Source: Nocardia cyriacigeorgica NBRC 100375 (GTDB lineage: Bacteria > Actinomycetota > Actinomycetes > Mycobacteriales > Mycobacteriaceae). Taken from it: DNA of 59,018 bases. How positions within the stretch are numbered: position 1 is the stretch's first letter; every line of letters starts with the position of its first letter. The notes beneath the pieces were generated by a model. The model was not told the origin of the DNA and did no database searches. It was given only the letters and a program-made list of their open reading frames with translations. Of this stretch, positions 51,661-59,018 are shown one piece after another. The stretch lies in contig NZ_BAFY01000068.1 of assembly GCF_000308555.1 (NCBI RefSeq), positions 1 through 59,018 on the forward strand, written 5' to 3'. Both the position numbers and the translations under genes were made by a program.

Positions 51661-53376
51661 ATGGCGGTCGTGGCCGACCGAACCGAAACACCCGATATGA
51701 AACCCCGTAGCCGCGACGTCACCGACGGCTTGGAGAAAACCGCCGCGCGCGGCATGCTGCGCGCGGTCGGCATGGACGACGACGATTTCGCCAAACCGCA
51801 GATCGGGGTGGCCTCGTCGTGGAACGAGATCACCCCGTGCAATCTCTCCCTCGACCGGCTGGCCCAGGGCTGTAAGGACGGCGTGTTCGCCGCGGGCGGG
51901 TTCCCGATGCAGTTCGGCACCATCTCGGTGTCGGACGGCATCTCGATGGGACATGAGGGCATGCACTTCTCGCTGGTTTCGCGGGAGGTGATCGCCGACA
52001 GCGTCGAGACGGTCATGCAGGCCGAGCGTCTCGACGGGTCGGTGCTGCTCGCCGGCTGTGACAAATCGCTGCCCGGCATGATGATGGCGGCGGCCCGGCT
52101 GAACCTGGCCAGCGTCTTCCTCTATGCCGGCTCGATCCTGCCCGGTATCGCCAAACTGTCCGACGGCACCGAACGCGAAGTGACGATCATCGATGCGTTC
52201 GAGGCCGTCGGCGCGTGTTCGCGTGGGCTGATGAGCCGCGAGGACGTCGACGCCATCGAGCGGGCGATCTGCCCGGGCGAGGGTGCCTGCGGTGGGATGT
52301 ACACGGCGAACACGATGGCCAGTGCCGCCGAAGCGCTCGGTATGTCGTTGCCCGGCAGCGCGGCGCCGCCCGCGACCGACCGCAGGCGCGACGGCTACGC
52401 CCGGCGCAGTGGGCAGGCCGTGGTCGAGTTGATCCGGCGCGGCATCACCACCTCCGACATCCTCACCAAGGAAGCCTTCGAGAACGCGATCGCCGTCGTC
52501 ATGGCCTTCGGCGGCTCGACCAACGCGGTGCTGCACCTGCTGGCCATCGCGCACGAGGCCAACGTCGACCTGACCCTGGACGATTTCGCCAGGGTCGGCC
52601 GCCGGGTGCCGCACCTGGCCGACGTCAAACCGTTCGGCAGGCATGTGATGACCGATGTCGACCGCATCGGTGGCGTGCCGGTGATGATGAAGGCCCTGCT
52701 CGACGCCGGTCTGCTGCACGGCGACTGCCTGACGGTCACCGGCCGCACCGTCGCCGAGAACCTGGCCGCGATCGCCCCGCCCGACCCGGACGGCAAGGTG
52801 GTGCGCGCCCTGGCCGAGCCGATCCACCCGACCGGCGGTATCACCATCCTGCACGGTTCGCTGGCTCCCGGCGGCGCCGTGGTCAAGTCGGCCGGCTTCG
52901 ACTCCGATGTCTTCCTCGGCACCGCGCGGGTCTTCGACCGCGAGCGGGCGGCGATGGACGCGCTCGAAGACGGCACCATCACCGCGGGCGATGTGGTCGT
53001 CATCCGGTACGAAGGCCCGAAGGGCGGGCCGGGCATGCGCGAGATGCTGGCGATCACCGCCGCGATCAAGGGCGCCGGCCTCGGCAAGGACGTACTACTG
53101 CTGACCGACGGCCGGTTCTCCGGCGGCACCACCGGACTCTGCGTCGGTCACGTCGCGCCCGAGGCCGTCGACGGCGGGCCGATCGCTGTCGTCCGCGACG
53201 GTGACCGGATCCGCCTCGATGTCGCGGCCGGCACCCTCGACCTGCTGGTCGACGACGACGAACTGGCCCGCAGGCGCGAGGGCTGGGCGCCGCTGCCGCC
53301 GCGATACACCCGCGGCGTGCTGGCGAAGTACTCGAAGCTGGTCGGTTCGGCGTCATCCGGCGCGGTCTGCGACTGA
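51661..53376 (+). CDS. ilvD: Dihydroxy-acid dehydratase
   Basis: 571 residues from ATG 51661 (ATG 51658 is also possible). Catalyses dehydration of 2,3-dihydroxy-isovalerate and -methylvalerate in valine/isoleucine synthesis. Iron-sulfur ligands and substrate-site motifs are visible: [42 protein letters not shown], then [14 protein letters not shown] and [20 protein letters not shown], all characteristic of the IlvD/Edd family in the IlvD branch. The start follows a GCGAGG at short spacing. No other ilv gene nearby; a stand-alone copy, as in other actinobacteria. Confidence 0.95.
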   Translation: MAVVADRTETPDMKPRSRDVTDGLEKTAARGMLRAVGMDDDDFAKPQIGVASSWNEITPCNLSLDRLAQGCKDGVFAAGGFPMQFGTISVSDGISMGHEGMHFSLVSREVIADSVETVMQAERLDGSVLLAGCDKSLPGMMMAAARLNLASVFLYAGSILPGIAKLSDGTEREVTIIDAFEAVGACSRGLMSREDVDAIERAICPGEGACGGMYTANTMASAAEALGMSLPGSAAPPATDRRRDGYARRSGQAVVELIRRGITTSDILTKEAFENAIAVVMAFGGSTNAVLHLLAIAHEANVDLTLDDFARVGRRVPHLADVKPFGRHVMTDVDRIGGVPVMMKALLDAGLLHGDCLTVTGRTVAENLAAIAPPDPDGKVVRALAEPIHPTGGITILHGSLAPGGAVVKSAGFDSDVFLGTARVFDRERAAMDALEDGTITAGDVVVIRYEGPKGGPGMREMLAITAAIKGAGLGKDVLLLTDGRFSGGTTGLCVGHVAPEAVDGGPIAVVRDGDRIRLDVAAGTLDLLVDDDELARRREGWAPLPPRYTRGVLAKYSKLVGSASSGAVCD

Positions 53377-53439
53377 GGTTCGACGTCGTGGGCCGAGCGC
53401 GTGCGGCACTCGAATCGTGCCCGCACGCGCCGCCTGACC

Positions 53440-54246
53440 TCAGGCCGGGCGCCCGCTGGGCGGTGTGCCGACCGTCGTCGTCGTCGGATCGATGACGGCG
53501 AACGTCTCACCCTGCGGCGCCCGCACCACGCCCTGACGGCCGAACGGGCTGTCGCCCGGACCGCTCATCACCCGAGCGCCGAGCTCGGTGGCGCGGGTGA
53601 GCGCGGTGTCGGTGTCGTCGACCTGGAACCAGGCCAGCCAGTACGCGGAGTCGCCGGCGGTGATGTCGTTGATGCCGCCGAGCGGGTGGTCGCTTCCGGC
53701 GTGGCCGAAGGTCGAGTAGGTGAAGTTCTCGCCGTCGCCGATCTCGGTGTACGTCCAGCCGAAGACCTCGGCGTAGAACTCCTGTGCCCGCCGGTAATCG
53801 CCGGTGTGCAGTTCGTTCCAGCAGTAGGCGCCGTGCTCGTTGAAGATCCCGGCGCCGTGGTGGGCCTTGGCCTGCCACACACCGAAGACGCCGCCGGTCG
53901 GGTCGGCCGCGACGCACATCCGGCCGACGTCGAGCACATCGAAGGGCGGCAGCATCACCGTCCCGCCCGCCGCGCCGATCCGGGCGGCGACGGCGTCGGC
54001 GTCATCGGCGGCGAGGTAGGTCGTCCAGGTCGACGGCATCGGCATACCCGCGGGCTTGGGGCCGATTCCGGCCGCGGGCCGGCCCTTGCGCAGCGCGATC
54101 AGGTAGCCGCCCGCGTGCTGGGGGCTGTCGGAGATCTCCCAGCCGAACAGGTCGGCGTAGAACGTACGAGCTCGAGCCACATCGTCGACCTGGCAGTCCA
54201 CCCAGCAGGGTGTGCCTTCCGGCCAGGCCTTCTCACGGGTTGGCAT
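53440..54246 (-). CDS. Two-domain VOC-family protein
   Basis: 268 residues with two glyoxalase-like halves: residues about 10-125 (CQVDDVARARTFYADLFGWEIS, SPQHAGGYLIAL) and 140-260 (NELHTGDYRRAQEFYAEVFGWTY, WLAWFQVDDTDTAL). The FYADLFGWE and FYAEVFGW repeats are the VOC signature. This two-domain form resembles the mycobacterial CFP30B-type antigen. ATG 54246. Divergent from the ABC1 kinase. Metal and substrate unknown. Confidence 0.85.
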   Translation of the reverse strand: MPTREKAWPEGTPCWVDCQVDDVARARTFYADLFGWEISDSPQHAGGYLIALRKGRPAAGIGPKPAGMPMPSTWTTYLAADDADAVAARIGAAGGTVMLPPFDVLDVGRMCVAADPTGGVFGVWQAKAHHGAGIFNEHGAYCWNELHTGDYRRAQEFYAEVFGWTYTEIGDGENFTYSTFGHAGSDHPLGGINDITAGDSAYWLAWFQVDDTDTALTRATELGARVMSGPGDSPFGRQGVVRAPQGETFAVIDPTTTTVGTPPSGRPA

Positions 54247-54514
54247 CAGCGGAACCTCCCTGGCATTCGAGTCGGAAGACCGACCGCCTGAACCCGGTCG
54301 GCGTCCGCTCAGTCAATCACTCGGCCGCGGCCGGCGACAGGGTCGCGGCGTATGTTCACCCGTTCCGGGCGAACCCCCGAGCGCACGCCGGCTTCGACCG
54401 CTCGGATGTGGCAGTGATCGAGCACAGACTTCGGCCGAGTGGTCGACAAGATCGTCCGGCGCGCGAGAGGATCGTGACGCCCGTCCTACGGTGCGCGGGC
54501 CGAGGAGGTGGGAG

Positions 54515-55885
54515 ATGGTGGCCGGTCGCGTGCCGAAGAGTCGTTTCGCGCGGGGGAGCAGGCTCGGACGGCTGGCGGCGGGGCAGGCGGTGCGCGGGGT
54601 CGGCACCCGGTTGTCGATGGTCGGGCGCACCGAGCAGGCCAGGCAGGTGCTCGCCGAACGCTCGGCACTGCAGACCGCGCAGCAGATCGTCACCGTGCTC
54701 GGCGGCATGAAAGGCGCGGCGATGAAGCTGGGCCAGATGCTGTCGGTACTCGATATCGACATGGTCCCCGAATCACATCGAGAACTGTTCCGGGTCAAGC
54801 TCGCCGAACTGCGCGATCAGGCGCCCGCGGTGTCGTTCGCGCAGATGCGCAAGGTCATCGAGGACGATCTCGGGCCGCTGTCGAGGGCCTTCGCCGATTT
54901 CGACGAGACGCCGATGGCCGCGGCCTCCATCGGCCAGGTGTATCGGGCCCGGCTGCACGACGGTCGCGAGGTGGCGGTCAAAGTCCAATATCCCGGCGTG
55001 GCCGAGGCCATCGCCGCCGATATGCGCAACCTGGAGTTCTTCAGCAGGCTCTGGAAGTCCGTCCTGCCCAGCGCCGCCGACGCCGCTGTGCTCGAGGAGA
55101 TCACCCGCAATCTGGAACGCGAACTCGACTATCCGCGCGAGGCCCGCACCCAGCATCGGGTGGCCGAACGCTATCGCGGTCATCCGTTCATCGTGGTGCC
55201 CGACAGCGTCGAAGAACTGTGCGGGCGCCATGTGCTGGTGACCGAGCTGGTGGAAGGCAGGCAGTTCCAGCAGATCCGGGAACTGCCCGAGGCCGATCGC
55301 GACCGGATCGGCGAGCTCATCTATCGCTTCTACGTCAGCTCGCTGTTCGTCGACTACGAATTCTGCGGCGATCCGCATCCAGGCAATATCCTGCTCGCCG
55401 ATGACGGCCGGGTCGGTTTCGTGGATTTCGGGCTCTACAACCAGATGGACCCGGTGCACGCCGACTTCGAGCGCAACTGCCTGCGCTACGCCGGCGAACA
55501 CCGGGCCGAGGAGCTCTACGAGGCCTGGGTCGGGCGCGGCATCATCGACCCGGCCGCCGGAGTGAGTCCACAGGAATGCCTCGAATACGTCTGGGCGGCG
55601 GCGGGCTGGCACTTGCTCGACGAGCAGATCACCATCACCCCCGAGTTGGCGACCGGGGCGGTGGTGCTCGCCGTCGACCCGCGGGCTTCGGAGTTCAAGG
55701 GCATGCGTCATCAGCTGCTGCCGCCCGAGCACGTGTTCTCCCGCCGCGCCGATCTGTTCACCTATGCCGCGCTCGGCCAGCTGGGCTCGACCAACAACTG
55801 GCATCGGATCGCGCGGGAGTGGCTCTACGGCGAAGCTCCCGTCACCGAGATCGGAGTTGCCACGCAGCGCTGGCGCACTCGCTAA
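54515..55885 (+). CDS. ABC1/UbiB-family atypical kinase
   Basis: 456 residues. KxGQ motif region MKGAAMKLGQMLSVLD, the AAASIGQVY loop, Lys in VAVKVQYPG (about 156), ExD-type NLERELDYPREARTQ, and the catalytic and metal sequence GDPHPGNILL with DFG equivalent VDFGLYN. These proteins (UbiB/ADCK type) are ATP-dependent and linked to isoprenoid-quinone or lipid handling. GAGGAGG lies before the ATG at 54515; the preceding open frame is not homologous. It ends 2 bp before a palindrome in front of a TetR gene. Confidence 0.92.
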   Translation: MVAGRVPKSRFARGSRLGRLAAGQAVRGVGTRLSMVGRTEQARQVLAERSALQTAQQIVTVLGGMKGAAMKLGQMLSVLDIDMVPESHRELFRVKLAELRDQAPAVSFAQMRKVIEDDLGPLSRAFADFDETPMAAASIGQVYRARLHDGREVAVKVQYPGVAEAIAADMRNLEFFSRLWKSVLPSAADAAVLEEITRNLERELDYPREARTQHRVAERYRGHPFIVVPDSVEELCGRHVLVTELVEGRQFQQIRELPEADRDRIGELIYRFYVSSLFVDYEFCGDPHPGNILLADDGRVGFVDFGLYNQMDPVHADFERNCLRYAGEHRAEELYEAWVGRGIIDPAAGVSPQECLEYVWAAAGWHLLDEQITITPELATGAVVLAVDPRASEFKGMRHQLLPPEHVFSRRADLFTYAALGQLGSTNNWHRIAREWLYGEAPVTEIGVATQRWRTR

Positions 55886-55886
55886 G

Positions 55887-55898
55887 GTGAGTACTCAC
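55887..55898. promoter_or_regulatory. 12-bp palindrome before the TetR gene
   Basis: GTGAGTACTCAC is a perfect palindrome 32 bp before the tetR ATG and 2 bp after the ABC1 kinase stop. It fits a TetR autorepression operator. Confidence 0.6.
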
Positions 55899-55929
55899 TC
55901 ATTTTCAGCGAGAACGGCAGGGGAGCGCC

Positions 55930-56628
55930 ATGCCCTCGAAGACAGTCGGTCAGCGTCGACGTCCCAGCCAGGAGCGCGCGAAGGCGACCAGGGAGCACAT
56001 CCTCGATACCGCGGCCCGATTGTTCGGTGAGCGCGGCATCGCCAATACCTCGACCAACCGGATCGCCACCGAAGCCGGGCTGAGCATCGGCACGGTCTAC
56101 CGCTACTTCTCCGACCGCACCGTCATCGTCGAGGAATTGCTCGGCCGCCTGCTCGAAGACATCGAAAGACGCTTCACACAGCAGGTTTTCGATCTGTCGG
56201 AGAACTCGGTCGAGGATCTGACCATCAATGTGCTCGAGGTGATCACCGAGGAACTGGTGGCCAACGCCGCGCTGGTGCGCGCGCTGGTCGCCGGGGTTCA
56301 GTTCTACAACAGCGGAATTCCCGAATTCGAACCACGGCTGCGGCTGCTGGTGAAGGTGCTGCTGATCCAAGTGCTCGGTCCCGGTGACGATCACGAATAC
56401 GACCTGATGACGTTCGTGGTGCTCAATACCGGTTTCGCCGCCGTGCTGCGGGCCTCGGCCCTCGAGGTCGGAATCGAGGAACGCCAGGAGGCCATCGCGA
56501 TGACCGCGCGGATGCTCGGCGCCTGGTTCGAGGCCGAAGCCGCAGCACGCGGCCTGCGCGAGAGCCGTTTCACGGGGCTGGGCAAACGGAATGGGAAGCC
56601 GCCGGCTCGGGCGGGGAACAAAAAGTGA
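55930..56628 (+). CDS. TetR-family transcriptional regulator
   Basis: 232 residues. Helix-turn-helix at about 18-63 (ATREHILDTAARLFGERGIANTS, AGLSIGTVYRYFSDRTVIVEE). The ligand domain is helical, with LMTFVVLNTGFAAVLRASALEVG near the end. A basic tail (GKRNGKPPARAGNKK) is unusual. It directly follows the ABC1 kinase gene with a palindrome between them; it may regulate itself and, if the site extends, the kinase's 3' neighbourhood. Confidence 0.9.
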   Translation: MPSKTVGQRRRPSQERAKATREHILDTAARLFGERGIANTSTNRIATEAGLSIGTVYRYFSDRTVIVEELLGRLLEDIERRFTQQVFDLSENSVEDLTINVLEVITEELVANAALVRALVAGVQFYNSGIPEFEPRLRLLVKVLLIQVLGPGDDHEYDLMTFVVLNTGFAAVLRASALEVGIEERQEAIAMTARMLGAWFEAEAAARGLRESRFTGLGKRNGKPPARAGNKK

Positions 56629-56803
56629 GCGGTTCCCCAGGTATCACTGCGCTCTGATGCCGGTTTCGTGCGGTGTTTCCGGCGAAGTGCCTGGTAGATG
56701 CGGTTGCGCAGGGTGGCGGGGAACTCGAGCAAAAGGGAGTGGAAGGTGAGCGCGCGCTCGCATTAGTGTTCGTTGCGTAGTACAGGTGACGAGGAGGTCA
56801 CAC

Positions 56804-58054
56804 GTGACGATCGAGAACGCGATTCGCCCCGGATGCCAGACCCCCGGACGGTCCATCTCACCGCCCGTTCGTGATGTCCGCCGGTTGTCGCGCCGGCTGG
56901 TCGATCATCTGGCCGGCTCGGTACCCCCGTTCACCACTCTCACAGCCGAGGTGATGGCCGGAGACGTGGCGGCCCTGGTCCGGGTCTGCGTGGAGTGGTC
57001 CATCCAGCGGATGAACGGCGACGACCAGCCTGTGCCCACCGAACGCATCAATGCCGCGGCAGCCAAGTGGGCCAAGGACGGCGTGCCCATCGACACCGTG
57101 TTGCACGCCGTGCACGCGGGATTCAAGGCGGGCCTTGACCTGTTGTTCGCGCGCACCGAGCCGAACGGCAGCGGCAACATCGTCGACGGCACCACTGCCG
57201 CACTGGAGCTGCTGAACCTCATCACCTCGACGGTGAGCAAGGCCTATGTGCGCGAACACCGCGCAGGCGTCGCCGAACACCACACCGCGGTGCATACGCT
57301 CACCTCGGCGCTGCTCGGCGGCCACGCCACCTCGAAGATGGCGCGCGAGTGCGGTATTCAGATCGCGGCCGAGTACTTCGTGCTGGCGGTATCGCTGCCC
57401 GCGCATCCGGACGAGAGCCATCCGCGGCTGGATCCGCATGTCGTCGCGCGGCGCAAGCTGCGCCGGGTGCAGGCCGCGCTGGCCGATCAGTTCGGCGACA
57501 CCGCGCTGTCGCTGCTGTCGGTGGACGGCGGCACCATCCTGGTGCCGGCGAGCGCCTGCGCCGAGTCCGAGCTCGACGAGATGGTGCGCAAGCTGTCCGA
57601 GGCCGCGCTGGTGCCGATCCGGGCCACCGTCCTCACCGCGGCTGCCGATGAGGTCGCCTCGGCCGCCGACCGCGCGCACGACCTGCTCGACACCGTGCAT
57701 CAACTCGGGCGCGGGCCCGGCCTGTACCGGTTCGCCGAGCTGGCGCTGCACTATCAGCTCACCCGCCCCGGCATCGGCCGCGACATCCTGCACGCCCGGC
57801 TGGCGCCGCTGGACGATCACCCCGAGCTGATGGAGACCCTTCGGGTGTTCTTCGCCATGGACCTCAACCGGCAGCGCACCGCCCGCATCCTGCACGTGCA
57901 CCCCAATACCGTCGACTATCGGCTACGCCGTATCGGTCAGCTGACCGGCCTGGATCTGTCGCCCACCGAAGGCCTTTGGTATCTGCGTTCGGCCCTGATC
58001 GCCCGCGTCAACGGGCCTCGCGATTCAGCAGTCGACGCGCGCCAGCCTGCCTGA
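56804..58054 (+). CDS. PucR-type transcriptional regulator
   Basis: 416 residues. The N-terminal part (about 30-160) is helical, of the RsbR-like type found before PucR domains in Nocardia and Streptomyces. A CdaR/GGDEF-like middle domain (about 170-310) leads to the C-terminal helix-turn-helix: LHYQLTRPGIGRDILHARLAPL, then MDLNRQRTARILHVHPNTVDYRLRRIGQLTGLD (about 355-390). GAGGAGG lies 6 nt before GTG 56804. No operon partner is visible; the lipase gene downstream could be a target. Confidence 0.88.
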   Translation: MTIENAIRPGCQTPGRSISPPVRDVRRLSRRLVDHLAGSVPPFTTLTAEVMAGDVAALVRVCVEWSIQRMNGDDQPVPTERINAAAAKWAKDGVPIDTVLHAVHAGFKAGLDLLFARTEPNGSGNIVDGTTAALELLNLITSTVSKAYVREHRAGVAEHHTAVHTLTSALLGGHATSKMARECGIQIAAEYFVLAVSLPAHPDESHPRLDPHVVARRKLRRVQAALADQFGDTALSLLSVDGGTILVPASACAESELDEMVRKLSEAALVPIRATVLTAAADEVASAADRAHDLLDTVHQLGRGPGLYRFAELALHYQLTRPGIGRDILHARLAPLDDHPELMETLRVFFAMDLNRQRTARILHVHPNTVDYRLRRIGQLTGLDLSPTEGLWYLRSALIARVNGPRDSAVDARQPA

Positions 58055-58389
58055 GTTCCCGGCGGCGAGACTCGTGGCCGCCGGCTCCAGCGGAACCCGC
58101 ACGCACCTGGCCGTGCGGTGAGGCGATCGCCAGGGAGCGTGTTCTCGCCCGGCGCGCGGTGAGTTCCCTAGTCGGGGGCGGCCCGTGGCCGCATGGCGGG
58201 CATGGGTGAGTCCGGTCCCCCGGTACCGCCCTGTCCTCGCCCGTGCTGCGACAATTCGGCGCCGGTGGTACCTCCCGGCAGGCCACGGGTCTATCCTCGG
58301 TAGCCGATCCTCGATGCTGTATCCATCTCGATGCTGTATCCGCTTTCTCGATGTCCTGGGCTTTTCCCAATCGTCGGAAGGATCGAATC
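58055..58389. other. 335-bp non-coding stretch with a short direct repeat
   Basis: No gene seen. It contains TCGATGCTGTATCC twice (58311-58324 and 58328-58341) and a partial third copy (TCGATG, 58348-58353). The repeats lie 50-80 bp before the lipase start and may be regulator half-sites or part of the lipase promoter. Confidence 0.5.
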
Positions 58390-59018
58390 GTGAGGAGCCG
58401 AGCACGTAGCTTGATCGCGGCGTTGGCGATTGCCCTCGCTGTCGGGGCCGGTGCGGTCAGCGCCCCGCACGCCTGGACCCAGCCGGTCACCGAGGTCGCC
58501 GGCGCCGATTTCTATGTACCCCCGGCCCCGCTACCCGGTGGGCCGGGCACCATCGTGCGCGCCGAGCCATCGCACCTGGCGCTGTCGATGGGAGCGATGC
58601 CCGCGACGTCGACCCGGGTGATGTACACCAGCAGCGACACCCACGGCGCCCCGGCCGCCGCCACCAGCACGTTCCTGATGCCCGCGGTGCCGTGGACCGG
58701 ACCAGGACCGCGACCGTTGGTCGCCTACGCGGGCGGAACGAAGGGCCAGGGTGATCAGTGCGCGCCCTCGAAACTGCTCGCCCAGTTCATCCATTTCGAG
58801 CCGCCGGTCAACCTGATCTTCGAGTACGACGTCGTCGCGTTGTATTCGCTGCTGTCGCGTGGCATGGCGGTGGTGATGACGGACTACCAGGGCCTCGGCA
58901 CGCCGGCCGTGCACGGCTTCCTCAATCGTAAAGAGCAGGCCCATGCCGTGCTCGACTCCGCTCGCGCGGCGCTGCGGCTGGCCGGCACCGGCCTGGCCCC
59001 GGATTCGCCGGTCATCCT
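58390..59018 (+). CDS. Secreted lipase (LIP family), N-terminal part
   Basis: The frame is open from GTG 58390 past the window end (at least 209 residues). AAGGAT lies in front of it. The signal peptide is clear: SLIAALAIALAVGAGAVSAPHA. The mature part begins VAGADFYVPPAPLPGGPGTIVRAEP, then RVMYTSSDTHGAPAAATSTF, VAYAGGTKGQGDQCAPSK and VVMTDYQGLGTPAVHGFLNR, the pattern of actinobacterial secretory lipases (LIP family, triacylglycerol or related ester hydrolases). The catalytic GHSQGG would lie beyond the end. Confidence 0.9.
   Translation, partial: MRSRARSLIAALAIALAVGAGAVSAPHAWTQPVTEVAGADFYVPPAPLPGGPGTIVRAEPSHLALSMGAMPATSTRVMYTSSDTHGAPAAATSTFLMPAVPWTGPGPRPLVAYAGGTKGQGDQCAPSKLLAQFIHFEPPVNLIFEYDVVALYSLLSRGMAVVMTDYQGLGTPAVHGFLNRKEQAHAVLDSARAALRLAGTGLAPDSPVI

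Noticed and set aside
1..59018. tRNA, rRNA, CRISPR or biosynthetic gene cluster
   Set aside because: None was recognised by eye; no cloverleaf, rRNA-like stretch or NRPS/PKS domain was seen. A tRNAscan or antiSMASH run would be decisive.

Overview
High-GC DNA with frequent GTG starts, two complete mce lipid-import operons, many TetR/MarR/LysR/PadR regulators, an EthA-like monooxygenase and a DUF5313 protein. This points to a mycolic-acid actinomycete. Nocardia is the best guess and Rhodococcus is possible; this is an inference from gene content, not from a marker gene. No transposase, integrase, phage module, CRISPR array, rRNA or tRNA was recognised, so the window reads as chromosomal.

Layout. 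1-5100: the tail of a cytochrome P450, a VOC protein, a LysE/ArgO exporter divergent from its LysR regulator, an alpha/beta hydrolase, a group-2 sigma-70 factor with a TTG start, and a small gene of unknown function ended by an 18-bp hairpin. 5200-11300: a TetR regulator and a DHA2-type efflux pump with a fused C-terminal winged-helix region, a PadR regulator with an FAD monooxygenase, and a membrane-anchored HNH nuclease coupled to a small acidic protein. 11287-11865 has no gene but several inverted repeats. 11866-16124: a TDT-family transporter divergent from a LysR regulator, a PhoU protein and an unknown membrane protein.

16707-24664 (+): mce operon I (yrbEA-yrbEB-mceA to mceF), ended by a 19-bp hairpin. 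24724-27541: DUF5313 with an OhrR-like MarR regulator, a TetR regulator and a DUF6670-like protein. 38297-27553 (-): mce operon II, facing operon I. It carries a collagen-like tail on MceA, lipobox signals on both MceD and MceE, and a distal module of an Mce-associated protein, a membrane-attached SRPBCC protein and a small holin-like membrane protein. No MceG ATPase is in the window, so both transporters must use one encoded elsewhere.

38443-59018: an unknown protein, a VIT1-type metal transporter and an AraC regulator, the last divergent from an EthA-like Baeyer-Villiger monooxygenase; a SAM methyltransferase and a PAS-GGDEF cyclase; a membrane hydrolase, an SDR, an Rrf2-MFS pair, DUF72 and an unknown TPR-like protein; a Gly/Tyr-rich secreted protein; ilvD; a two-domain VOC protein; an ABC1/UbiB kinase followed by a TetR; a PucR-type regulator; and the start of a secreted lipase cut by the window end.

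The mce pair dominates the window. The strongest leads for something undescribed are the distal lipid-handling module and the MceA tail of operon II, the nuclease/acidic-protein pair, and the Gly/Tyr-repeat secreted protein.
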